This document shows, piece after piece, positions 1 through 7,583 of a stretch of DNA of 64,000 bases; position 1 is the first letter of the stretch, and each line of letters begins with the position of its first letter. The translations under genes were made by a program, and so were the position numbers. The stretch is from Sciscionella marina DSM 45152 (GTDB taxonomy: Bacteria > Actinomycetota > Actinomycetes > Mycobacteriales > Pseudonocardiaceae). The notes under the pieces are model-generated. The model worked only from the letters and a program-made list of their open reading frames with translations. It had not been told where the DNA came from and searched no databases. The stretch spans positions 206 to 64,205 of the forward strand of contig NZ_KB905395.1 in the NCBI RefSeq assembly GCF_000379465.1, given 5' to 3'.

Positions 1-2
1 CC

Positions 3-830
3 CGGTTGATGGCTGGTGCTCGACGGGGTGCACGCCAGCCGGGCAAGTCGGACCCCATCGACGCCGAGGCTGTGGCTTTGGCGGCGTTGCGTCAGCCTGA
101 CCTGCCGGTCGCCGAGCTTGATGGACCGACCCGCGAGGTCAAGCTAATCGTCGGCTACCGCCGCGACCTTGTCGCTCAGCGCACTCGCGTGCATAACCGG
201 CTGCGCTGGCACCTGCACGAGTTGGCCCCCTCGCTGCACATCCCTAGCCGGGGGCTGCGTCGCTACCGTGTGATGGACGAGTTGGCCGTGAAGCTCGAGG
301 AGTTCGATGGCATGGTCGCGCGCTTGGCCCGCGAGCTCGTCGCGGAGGCGCGCCGACTGACCGAGAGGATCAACGGCCTGGAGGCCGAGCTGCGTCCGTT
401 GGTGCGGGAGCTTGCACCCTCGCTGCTCGCGGTTCCTGGCTGCGGCATCCTCGGCGCAGCGATGATCGTTGGCGAGACCGCCGGCGCACACCGCTTCCGG
501 AACAATGACGCCTATGCGCGGTTCACCGGAACAGCCCCGATCCCGGTCTGGTCCGGCAGCAGCAAAGGCAAGGTGCGACTCAACCGTGGCGGCAACCGCA
601 CCATCAACACCGCGCTGCACATGGTCGCGGTGACCCAGTCCCGCGGCTACGGGCCAGGCAGGGCATACCTGGACAAGCTCGAAGCCGCTGGGAAGGGCCG
701 CACCGAAGCCATTCGCCTGCTTCGTCGGCGCTTGTCCGACGTCGCGTTCACGGCACTGCGCACCGACGAACGAGTCCGTGCTCGGGTCGCCGATCAGGCT
801 GACGAACCGTCGCTGCCGGCAGCGGCTTGA
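3..830 (+). CDS. IS110-family transposase, C-terminal part (cut by window edge)
   Basis: Transposase of the IS110 family, DEDD-type enzymes that move an element through a circular intermediate. The reading frame is open at the first base of the window, so the N-terminal catalytic residues lie partly outside it. Visible are an N-terminal-domain segment with SDPIDAEAVA near residue 15, a helical linker, and the C-terminal Transposase_20 part with AVPGCGILGAAMIVGET near residue 143 and NRGGNRTINTALHMVA near residue 194. The listed start is the first full codon, not a true start. The gene ends just before the remnant of an IS3 element, which suggests that this element inserted into or next to it. 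Confidence 0.85.
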   Translation, partial: RLMAGARRGARQPGKSDPIDAEAVALAALRQPDLPVAELDGPTREVKLIVGYRRDLVAQRTRVHNRLRWHLHELAPSLHIPSRGLRRYRVMDELAVKLEEFDGMVARLARELVAEARRLTERINGLEAELRPLVRELAPSLLAVPGCGILGAAMIVGETAGAHRFRNNDAYARFTGTAPIPVWSGSSKGKVRLNRGGNRTINTALHMVAVTQSRGYGPGRAYLDKLEAAGKGRTEAIRLLRRRLSDVAFTALRTDERVRARVADQADEPSLPAAA

Positions 831-871
831 CATAGGAGTATCGCCGAGCTCGACCGGCCACAGCGCTGATC

Positions 872-1816
872 GTGCGGTTTATCCAGCAGCATCAAGGATA
901 TCGTGACCATGGTGGGTTGGTGTGGGGTGTCGAGTCGATTTGCGCGGTGCTTTCGGAGCACGGTTGCGGGATCGCCCCATCAACCTACTACGAGCATCGT
1001 GGCCGTAGGCGGTTGCGGCAGCAGGTCCGAGACGACGAACTCAAGACCGAGGTTTCCCGTGTGTACCAGGAGAATTTCGGTGTTTACGGGGCTAGGAAGG
1101 TGTGGCTGACGTTGAACCGGGAGGGTGTCCGGGTAGCACGCTGCACCGTGGAACGGCTCATGCGGGAACTCGGCCTGGCTGGTGCTGTTCGTGGGAAGGT
1201 CAAGCGCACCACCATCAGCGATCCGTCCGCGCCGCGGGCGGCGGATCTGGTGGATCGCCGGTTCAACCCGCGGGCGCCGAACCTGTTGTGGGTAGCGGAC
1301 TTCACCTATGTTTCGACATGGTCCGGGTGGGTGTATGTCGCGTTCGTGATCGACGCCTACGCCCGTCGCATCCTGGGCTGGCGCAGTTCCACGAGTATGA
1401 CCACCAGCCTCGTGCTGGACGCGGTCGAGCACGCGATCTGGACCCGAAACCGTTACGGCACAACCGATCTGAGCGGTCTGATTCATCATCACGACGCAGG
1501 CAGCCAATACACCTCGCTGGCCTTCACCGAACGGCTCGCCGAAGCCGGCATCGATGCCTCGATCGGCAGCATCGGTGACAGCTACGATAACGCGCTCGTC
1601 GAGACGATCAACGGTCTCTACAAGACCGAACTGATCAAACCCGGCAAACCGTGGCGCACCGTCGAACAAGTCGAACTGGCCACAGCCGAATGGGTCGACT
1701 GGTACAACCACAGGCGTCTCTACCGGTACTGCGGCGACATCCCACCCGCACAACTCGAAACCGCCTACTACGATCAACACCGAGCCCAGCAACCCGCCGG
1801 GCTCTCAAACCAATAA
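872..1816 (+). CDS. IS3-family transposase OrfB (DDE integrase)
   Basis: Catalytic part of an IS3 transposase. A short helical region and HTH_21-like segment (about residues 55-90, YQENFGVYGARKVWLTL) precede an rve integrase core. The DDE triad can be placed at WVADFTYV (about residue 142), HHDAGSQYTS (about residue 207) and DNALVETINGLYKTE (about residue 245). The second motif is usually HSDRGSQY; the aspartate is kept but the following arginine is alanine, a mild departure. The start chosen is the GTG at 872, two bases after the orfA stop; in complete elements OrfB is made as a frameshift fusion with OrfA, which is lost here. Confidence 0.9.
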   Translation: MRFIQQHQGYRDHGGLVWGVESICAVLSEHGCGIAPSTYYEHRGRRRLRQQVRDDELKTEVSRVYQENFGVYGARKVWLTLNREGVRVARCTVERLMRELGLAGAVRGKVKRTTISDPSAPRAADLVDRRFNPRAPNLLWVADFTYVSTWSGWVYVAFVIDAYARRILGWRSSTSMTTSLVLDAVEHAIWTRNRYGTTDLSGLIHHHDAGSQYTSLAFTERLAEAGIDASIGSIGDSYDNALVETINGLYKTELIKPGKPWRTVEQVELATAEWVDWYNHRRLYRYCGDIPPAQLETAYYDQHRAQQPAGLSNQ

Positions 1817-1818
1817 CT

Positions 1819-1842
1819 CTCCGGACACGCCGGGGCGATTCA
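1819..1842 (+). repeat. Right terminal repeat of the IS3 element
   Basis: The sequence from CTCCGGACACGCC to GGCGATTCA directly after the orfB stop matches the usual right-end layout of IS3 elements, whose outer ends read TGAA(T/C)CGCCCC in inverted sense. No partner left end is found in the window. Confidence 0.6.
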
Positions 1843-1938
1843 AGCTGCGGATTGTTCTCGCCTCGGGTTTGTGTCCCGATAGTCCACCGCCGGGTTTCTA
1901 CGGACACGCAGACCAGTCTTACCGAGCAGTGCGGATTC

Positions 1939-2175
1939 CTACCGGTTAGGTTCGATCGCACGGTGCACTACCAAAGTGACAATCACACCGAGCAGCAGGC
2001 TTCCGGTGATCACTGCTGCCGTTGGCAACGAGTACAGGCCAGTCACGGTCAGCACGACCCCCACCGCGACCAGAGAACTGATCACGGTCGTCAGCCACAC
2101 CTGGCGTTTCACGGATGACAGCTTACCTCTCAAGTTCTGCTCGGTCGCGCCCCGCGCTGTGGTTCCCGTGTTCAC
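1939..2175 (-). CDS. Small membrane protein with two predicted transmembrane segments
   Basis: Unrecognised 78-residue protein. A polar N-terminus of about 25 residues is followed by two hydrophobic stretches (roughly residues 30-48 and 52-71, separated by a short loop), ending in the charged tail HRAIEPNR. This is the pattern of a small two-pass inner-membrane protein. It starts at GTG and diverges from the HAD hydrolase gene, with the shared upstream region only 41 bases long. No family assignment is possible from sequence alone. Confidence 0.55.
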   Translation of the reverse strand: MNTGTTARGATEQNLRGKLSSVKRQVWLTTVISSLVAVGVVLTVTGLYSLPTAAVITGSLLLGVIVTLVVHRAIEPNR

Positions 2176-2216
2176 CCGGTGGATCTCATGCCGGTGGATG
2201 AAGTAGGAATAGTGGT

Positions 2217-2852
2217 GTGTTGAAGTCGGTGGTGTTCGACGTGGGCGAGACGTTGCTGGACGATTCGCGTGAATGGGGGTTGTGGGCTGATTGGATCACC
2301 GTCCCTCGACACACGTTCTCAGCGGTGTTGGGGGCGGTGACCGCTGCCGGGCAGGACAACGCGCAGACTTTCGAGTACTTCCGTCCCGGGTTCGACGTCG
2401 CCCACGAGCGCCAGCTTCGGGAAGAAGCAGGCTGGGGTGAACAGATCGGGGAAGCCGACCTGTACGCCGACACTCAGCCATGTCTGCAGCAGCTGCGGGA
2501 CAAGGGACTCTGGGTTGGCGTGGCGGGGAACCAGACTGTTCGAGCTGCTCAGCTGTTGCGGAGCTTGGCACTACCGGTCGATCACATCGCCACGTCTGGC
2601 GAATGGGGCGTGTCGAAACCGCACCCCGGGTTTTTCCAGAAGATCATCGACCTTGCTCCTGGCGAGCCAGATGAGATCGCGTATGTCGGCGACCATCGGG
2701 ACAACGACATAATCCCCGCCAAGGCCTTCGGGCTCCAGACCGTATTGATTCGACGTGGTCCATGGGGCTATTTGTGGGCCGACGATGCGGCAACGCGCGA
2801 GCATGCGGACTGGGTCGTGGATTCGCTGTTGGAACTTCCGCGCATCATCTAG
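2217..2852 (+). CDS. HAD-superfamily hydrolase
   Basis: Haloacid-dehalogenase-fold phosphatase or related hydrolase of 211 residues, the usual size for a single-domain HAD with a helical cap. Motif I is FDVGETLLD (residues 7-15): the nucleophile Asp is present, but the usual second Asp (DxD) is replaced by Gly-Glu, a known variant of the FDVGETL group. Motif II is near VAGNQT, motif III is the lysine in SKPHPGFF, and motif IV is YVGDHRDND. GTG at 2217 was chosen because AGGAA lies about 7 bases upstream. The substrate cannot be inferred. It lies between mobile-element debris and a regulator, with no operon partner. Confidence 0.85.
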   Translation: MLKSVVFDVGETLLDDSREWGLWADWITVPRHTFSAVLGAVTAAGQDNAQTFEYFRPGFDVAHERQLREEAGWGEQIGEADLYADTQPCLQQLRDKGLWVGVAGNQTVRAAQLLRSLALPVDHIATSGEWGVSKPHPGFFQKIIDLAPGEPDEIAYVGDHRDNDIIPAKAFGLQTVLIRRGPWGYLWADDAATREHADWVVDSLLELPRII

Positions 2853-2911
2853 CTCGCGCCCACGTTGTCCGGGCGCGTCCGCGGATATCTACCGGTCCGC
2901 CGATAGAAGCT

Positions 2912-4207
2912 TCAGTGTCTTGATTCCCGGAGCACCAGGCCCGGTACCGGTGAGCTGGAGGTGTACCCGGTGGCGAGCAGTCGATGCACAGTTTGGCGGA
3001 CTCCTGGGTGCTCGCGCGTGTGTTGCGGAGCGATCGAGTGAGCTCGTTGCAGTGATCGGTATGCATCCTCGGAGTGTTCGAGGTCGAGCTGAGCACGGGC
3101 GAGGTCGATGTAGTAGTGCGAGCGCCGCTCGGCGGGGAGGTCGTCAGGCGGCTGCCAGACGGTCGCGCGTTGCACTGAGGCTGGGCTATCGCCGAGCTCG
3201 ACAGCGACCGCCAGGTCATGAATCCGCAATGACGCTGGACCGAACGCTGTTCCTAGATAGATCCCTTCGGGAACATGCTGTGTGCATCGTCGGGCTTCGG
3301 CTAGATGGGCCCAGGCGTCTCCCGGGTCGTACGCGCGAGCAGCGACAACGGCTGCACGCATGTGCAGGGCTCCCACCGCTGCGAGTGCCGATACCGAGCT
3401 TCCCTCGCGATGGCCGACGTTGTCCGCGGCGCTGGTGAGGGCACGGCGCGCGGTGGCTAGGTCACCTGTGACGAAGAAGGTCTCGGTCCGTACATAGGAA
3501 ACAGCTGCTTGCACCAGTGGATCATCCGCCTGCGCGGCGAGACGCCGCATATGGTCGACGATGCGCGCCGACAGGTCCAGGAATCCAGATTTATACGCCA
3601 GCCCGTCGGCGGCGCGGTAGGCCAGAGTAGCCAGGCGCAACGCTTCTTCTCGGCTCTCGCAGGTGGCCTGCGCTACCGCGCGTGCCAACTCATCGAGTAC
3701 ATCCGGCAACTCCAGCGATAGCGCCGAGTAGCGAGCTTGTAGTCGATGGGCGTTCAATCGCCGCACAGCCGTGCGGAGCGCGGGCAACGATCGTATGTTC
3801 CCATCGGGTGGCGTGTCCCATCGATCCAGAGCCATGCGCAGGCTGGCCACCCCCGATGTAATTGGGTCAGCCCCAGACGAACCCGAAGGGTCATGTTCGT
3901 ACACGCCGATGAGGCTGTCGTCCCTGTCCTGTACTGGGGTGGAAAACTCGTCGGGAGCGAAGGCGTAGAGGGACTCCACCGAGATGTTCAGGACTCGGGC
4001 GTAAGCCTGAACATATTCCGGACGGATCGTGCGCTTGCCGTTCTCCATACGCGAGACCACGGACTTGTGCAAATTTACAGATGCGGCCATAGCCGCGAGG
4101 CTCAACCCTGCTGCCTCGCGCGCGGATCGCAAACGGTGCGCCAGTTGCACACGCCGACTATAGCTGCGTTGCCACGAGGCGTGGCTCTCACTGCCGGACA
4201 TAGTCAT
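2912..4207 (-). CDS. XRE-family regulator with TPR-like C-terminal domain
   Basis: DNA-binding regulator of 431 residues. An N-terminal Cro/C1-type helix-turn-helix is clear at about residues 20-75 (RLRSAREAAGLSLAAMAA then KSVVSRMENGKR). The remaining 350 residues are Ala/Leu/Arg-rich helices resembling the TPR-like sensor half of actinomycete XRE regulators. The open frame runs far upstream, but the regulator domain begins at the ATG pair at 4207/4201, and upstream residues look like shadow coding. An alternative start near 4268 has a better purine-rich stretch ahead of it. Target genes are unknown. Confidence 0.8.
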   Translation of the reverse strand: MTMSGSESHASWQRSYSRRVQLAHRLRSAREAAGLSLAAMAASVNLHKSVVSRMENGKRTIRPEYVQAYARVLNISVESLYAFAPDEFSTPVQDRDDSLIGVYEHDPSGSSGADPITSGVASLRMALDRWDTPPDGNIRSLPALRTAVRRLNAHRLQARYSALSLELPDVLDELARAVAQATCESREEALRLATLAYRAADGLAYKSGFLDLSARIVDHMRRLAAQADDPLVQAAVSYVRTETFFVTGDLATARRALTSAADNVGHREGSSVSALAAVGALHMRAAVVAARAYDPGDAWAHLAEARRCTQHVPEGIYLGTAFGPASLRIHDLAVAVELGDSPASVQRATVWQPPDDLPAERRSHYYIDLARAQLDLEHSEDAYRSLQRAHSIAPQHTREHPGVRQTVHRLLATGYTSSSPVPGLVLRESRH

Positions 4208-4413
4208 ACGACTGGCAGACGGACCTGGACCGGCCACAGGTAACCAGCAGTTCGGTTGACCGGTCATGTGCGGCTTCTTCCCGGTTGGTGTGGGGCTGGA
4301 TGGTCTCGGTGGCGTCGGACGATGTTCGGGGCAGGCCGGTTGCCTTTCACCGTCCGACGCCGCCGCCGTGCTCCGAGCGACCACGTGCGGGGCCCCGTTG
4401 CCCTGTCGAGGTT

Positions 4414-4923
4414 TCAGGGGCGGGTGTGGTCGTAGGTGAGCACGGTCTGCGCGGTGTCGCGCAGGCGCTCCAGCAGTGCGCGACAGGCGCTGGTGTTCAG
4501 CGCACCGCTGGTGTGCAGCGTGGCTCGGGCGCGCTGCACTGATCGTTGTGTGGCTTCGAGTTCGGCTTCCATCTCGCGCGCATCCGTGCTGGTGCTGTGT
4601 GGTTGTGGGGTCATTGGTTCCCTCGTTGGTTGCCAGCGTTCGATGTGCGGGATCTGGTTGTGACCGAGGGCGAGCGCAGCGGCGCGGACCTGGTCGGCGG
4701 AGGCGGCGCTGATGTGCACGGTCGAGTGGTGGTCGTGGATTCGCAGCTGAATGTCCGCCTGGTCGAGACGGTAGGCGCAGGTGTGACTGGTGTGCCGATC
4801 CGGTTCTCTCCAGCTGCGGACACCTCCGGCGCGGCGAATCGCACGACAGGTTTCGTCCGGGTCGCTCGTGGCGATCACGGTCGACCACCGTTGCGGTGTC
4901 CGAGCGCGGTCTGCGGCGGTCAT
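4414..4923 (-). CDS. Hypothetical protein, 169 residues
   Basis: Unrecognised protein. The N-terminal 100 residues look like a small mixed alpha/beta domain (WSTVIATSDPDETCRAIRR, then alternating strand-like and helical parts). The C-terminal half (about residues 105-160) is strongly charged and helical with coiled-coil character (AREMEAELEATQRSVQRAR). The ATG at 4923 overlaps the stop of the small upstream gene (ATGA), so the two are probably co-translated. The long open frame extending upstream of 4923 reads as arginine-rich shadow coding and was rejected. Confidence 0.6.
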   Translation of the reverse strand: MTAADRARTPQRWSTVIATSDPDETCRAIRRAGGVRSWREPDRHTSHTCAYRLDQADIQLRIHDHHSTVHISAASADQVRAAALALGHNQIPHIERWQPTREPMTPQPHSTSTDAREMEAELEATQRSVQRARATLHTSGALNTSACRALLERLRDTAQTVLTYDHTRP

Positions 4924-5045
4924 GCCAAGACCAGTCCGATGGTGGTCACCGCTGCGAGCATCGCGACCACTGTGAGGGCCACGAGGGAGAACTTCAACGC
5001 GGCCGTGGGTCCGGCGAACGTTCCCCGTACGGGTGGTCGTGGCAT
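4920..5045 (-). CDS. Very small membrane protein, 41 residues
   Basis: The reading frame carries one hydrophobic segment of about 22 residues (residues 18-40) after a short basic N-terminus, MPRPPVRGTF. ATG 5045 was chosen over two upstream in-frame starts because AGGAGA lies 5-8 bases ahead of it. The stop overlaps the ATG of the next gene. Probably a one-pass membrane peptide made with its partner at 4414-4923; function unknown. Confidence 0.55.
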   Translation of the reverse strand: MPRPPVRGTFAGPTAALKFSLVALTVVAMLAAVTTIGLVLA

Positions 5046-5465
5046 CGCGCTCTCCTGGATTCCGGTCATGAACCCTGTTCGGTCGGGTAGGGCTCGGTAG
5101 TGCGGTGCGGGGCGGACGCCAGCCGCGATGGCTTGGTGCGCCGCGTCGCGACCGGCGTCCGAGTCGAGAAGACTGGTCCCGACGCAGTCTGGCGCCGCCA
5201 CGGACGCGCAGCGCCCTGGTCGGTGCGCTGTCGAACGGTTGGGAGTACCGCGTTCGCCGGGGATCCGCGGGGAACACTCCATCGTGATCACCACAACCTA
5301 CGTGTATCAACCTGACAATATCGAACATACGGTATTGAAGGTTGATAATCAACCTTCAATATGTGTTGGTTGATAGGAGGGGGCGAGATATCCTTCCGCT
5401 ACAGCATCGCGCGGGCTCGCCGGGCCCCACGGTGCGGCGTGACGTGTTCGAGCGAAGGAGAACCG
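5046..5465. other. Divergent intergenic region, 420 bases, with operator-like palindromes
   Basis: No convincing gene. Open frames here are arginine-rich shadows. The right half, from about 5290, is AT-rich for this window and holds the palindrome at 5333-5361 plus two further copies of the half-site TATCAACC/GGTTGATA (5305-5312 and 5368-5375). It separates the minus-strand pair (4414-5045) from the plus-strand Scr1-type regulator, so it most likely holds both promoters. Confidence 0.5.
5333..5361. promoter_or_regulatory. Near-perfect 29-bp palindrome, probable operator
   Basis: Two 13-base arms, TATTGAAGGTTGA and TCAACCTTCAATA, flank the centre TAA. It lies about 105 bases upstream of the start of the Scr1-type regulator, which may bind it. 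Extra half-sites on both sides support cooperative binding. Which protein binds is an inference. Confidence 0.55.
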
Positions 5466-6350
5466 GTGCCAGCGGGAAACCCAACGACCAAAAAACGACT
5501 GTTGGGACGCGAGATCGCCTACATGATCGACAAAACCGGGATCTCGCAGACGCAAGCCGCCAAGATCCTGGAGACCAGCCAGTCACGCATCGCGGGCCTG
5601 CTCAACGGGACCGGCACGATCACGCCCGGCGACCTGACCCTGCTGGCCACCGGGCTCGGGTTCACCGACCCGGACTACCTCGAAGTGCTGCGCGAGTTGC
5701 GCCGCGACTATCACAAGCGGGGCTTCTGGAACACCGGTCACCGTCGCGCCTACTCCGAGGACATTCGCCTGCGCATCGACCTGGAACAACACGCCGACAA
5801 GTTCTCCGCGCTGGAAGTCGAGATCGTGTTCGGACTGTTCCAGTGCGAGTCCTACGTGCGTGCGCTGCACGCCGACGAGCCGAACATCAACGACGTCTCG
5901 CTCGAAGACATGATCCAGGCCCGGCTCGCGCGCCAGCAGATCCTCGACACCAGCAACCCGCCCAGCATGCACGTCGTGCTCTCCGAGTCCTGCCTGCGAC
6001 GGGTATGGGGCGGGCCCGAGGTGATGCGCGAACAGATCGATCACCTGATCAAACTCTCCAACCGGCCGAACATCTTTTTGCAGGTCATGCCCTTCGACCA
6101 GCCCGCCGGTCGCCGCTCACCCATCGGATGCCCGTTCGTCGTGCTCCGCGTGCCCACCCCAGGGCGGGCGGGACCACTGGAGATGGCCTACGTCGAGGGC
6201 CAGGGCGAGATCCGCTACGTCGACGACGAGGACTCGGTCCGGGTCTACGAAGACGCCTGGGCACGGCTATCCAACGCCGCCCTCCGATACGATGAAACCC
6301 GGTCGTTCCTCACCGAGGTCGACCGCGAGTTCGCGAACCGATCCGCCTAG
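5466..6350 (+). CDS. Scr1-type helix-turn-helix regulator (DUF5753)
   Basis: 294-residue regulator of the XRE plus DUF5753 type common in actinomycetes, often described as antitoxin-like partners of DUF397 proteins. The HTH lies at about residues 15-70 (LGREIAYMIDKTGISQTQAA ... SQSRIAGLLNG). The DUF5753 region (about residues 110-285) shows its typical LFQCESYVRAL, a run around RLARQQILD, and the conserved YVEGQGE near residue 240. GTG 5466 was chosen because AAGGAG ends 5 bases before it; the open frame upstream is shadow. The DUF397-like gene follows 29 bases later. Confidence 0.85.
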   Translation: MPAGNPTTKKRLLGREIAYMIDKTGISQTQAAKILETSQSRIAGLLNGTGTITPGDLTLLATGLGFTDPDYLEVLRELRRDYHKRGFWNTGHRRAYSEDIRLRIDLEQHADKFSALEVEIVFGLFQCESYVRALHADEPNINDVSLEDMIQARLARQQILDTSNPPSMHVVLSESCLRRVWGGPEVMREQIDHLIKLSNRPNIFLQVMPFDQPAGRRSPIGCPFVVLRVPTPGRAGPLEMAYVEGQGEIRYVDDEDSVRVYEDAWARLSNAALRYDETRSFLTEVDREFANRSA

Positions 6351-6379
6351 CGCCCGATCGAGGAGGAGTCCCCGAGGCC

Positions 6380-6757
6380 ATGAGCACCACCCGCCCGCGC
6401 TTCCTCGAAACCGACTTCCGCAAAGCCACCCGAAGCAACCCCAACAAGGACTGCGTACGGGTCGCCCGTCACAGCGACCGGGTCGAGATCCGCGATGACA
6501 AAACCGTCTTCGGCTCCGAGCAGGATCACCGCCTGCTGCTCACCGCCGCAGAATTCGACGCCTACCAGGCCGCCATCCGCCACGACGCTCCCACCGTCGA
6601 GCACCTGGCGCTCACGCTCCAGCCAGACGGCACCTACCGGATGAGCACCGCCACCCGCCCGGAGGTGTTCCTGGTGTTCACCGCCGCCGAGATCGCCGCG
6701 TTCCATCACGGCGTCTGCCACCACGAGTTCGACCACGACACCCTCGCCGCCGCCTAA
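6380..6757 (+). CDS. DUF397-like protein, apparently with a second half-domain
   Basis: 125 residues. The first 55 residues match the DUF397 pattern (FRKATRSNPNKDCVRVA ... VEIRDDK then a hydrophobic end). The second half (about residues 60-120) is not a normal DUF397 part, but it ends like one, with FLVFTAAEIAAFHHG resembling the first half's LLLTAAEFDAYQAA. Usual DUF397 proteins have 60-80 residues, so this is a long variant or a partial duplication. GAGGAGG lies about 13 bases before the ATG. The pairing with the DUF5753 regulator suggests a toxin-like or regulated partner role; this is not proven for this copy. Confidence 0.7.
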   Translation: MSTTRPRFLETDFRKATRSNPNKDCVRVARHSDRVEIRDDKTVFGSEQDHRLLLTAAEFDAYQAAIRHDAPTVEHLALTLQPDGTYRMSTATRPEVFLVFTAAEIAAFHHGVCHHEFDHDTLAAA

Positions 6758-6780
6758 ACCCCCGTATGCGGGCTGATCGT

Positions 6781-7492
6781 TCAGACCGGCCTCGTGCCTT
6801 GCACGTGCAGCATCCCGTCGGGACCTGGTTCGAGCGCAAGGTTCGCGCCATGGATGTCGTGCTCGGCCAGCAGTTCAACGGTTTTCGTGTCACGCGAGAG
6901 CCCGAAGAGCGCCTCGCAGCACCGCAAGGCGAGCTCGTTGAGCACGACCGCCCAGTCACGCAACCCATCCCGCAGTATGCCAGGGCAGTGCAGCTCTGGT
7001 AGGCCGAAGCGGCCCAGCCCCGTGGTCTGCACGGTGAGCGTGTCGTTGTCGGGGAAGTGATCGAGTTTCATCCATTTCGTCAGCCGCAGCGGTTCGTCCT
7101 CGGTCGGCAGCCCCGCATCCGCGGAATCGATCAGTTCGAAGGTGCAGAAATCCAGTGGCCGCACCGAGTTCGCCCTGCCGTACGCCAACGCGACCGCGCG
7201 CGGACCACTCGTGCGCCGGTGGCCACCCCGGAAGATACGTACACCCGACACTGACCAGCCACCGCGCACCGTGCAAGTCGCTCGCATCACCGGTGTAGAC
7301 CGGTGGCAACGGCGACACGGCCTCCACCGGATCGCAACGCTCCTCAACCAGCCCGCTCGCGCGCATATCCAGAACCAGCCCACGCAACGGTTCAGCGAGC
7401 AAGTCGAGCACCGGTTCGCCCACCGGTCCCGGCGCCGGCACGAGGTAGCGCGCCGTCACCATGTCCGGCAGGTCAAGCCTCAACGTCCGCAT
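6781..7492 (-). pseudogene. Hypothetical gene broken by a one-base insertion
   Basis: Two overlapping minus-strand frames join into one sensible protein of about 236 residues. The first 83 residues read in the frame that begins at 7492 (MRTLRLDLPDMVTARYLVPA ... ARWLVSVG). The rest reads in the next frame from about 7244 (VRIFRGGHRRTSG ... ELIDSADAGLPTEDEPLRL ... ELLAEHDIHGANLALEP). Beyond the switch each frame turns into arginine/alanine-rich nonsense. The total length leaves one base over, as expected for one insertion, near GGGTGTAC. Family unknown. Either a real mutation or a sequence error. Confidence 0.55.
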
Positions 7493-7583
7493 CCCGCCAT
7501 CGTGCCAACAAGGACACAGCGCACCGCCAAGACCTCCGTGGACACCGCCACGCGACGCTGGCCGACGGATTTTCAGCTTGTTG

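Larger units (their letters stand above)
843..1842 (+). mobile_element. IS3-family element, 5'-truncated
   Basis: A partial IS3-type element. Its left part is missing: only the last eight codons of orfA (843-869, reading AELDRPQR then TGA) remain ahead of an intact orfB. The right end looks complete, with a terminal sequence at 1819-1842 that ends in GGGGCGATTCA. No left inverted repeat is present, since the IS110 gene ends only about 12 bases upstream. Lacking orfA, the copy cannot make the OrfAB fusion transposase and is probably immobile unless helped in trans. Confidence 0.75.

Noticed and set aside
4924-5352. N-terminal extension of the 4414-4923 frame up to 5352
   Set aside because: It reads as arginine-rich shadow, covers the small membrane-protein gene in another frame and begins within the operator palindrome.
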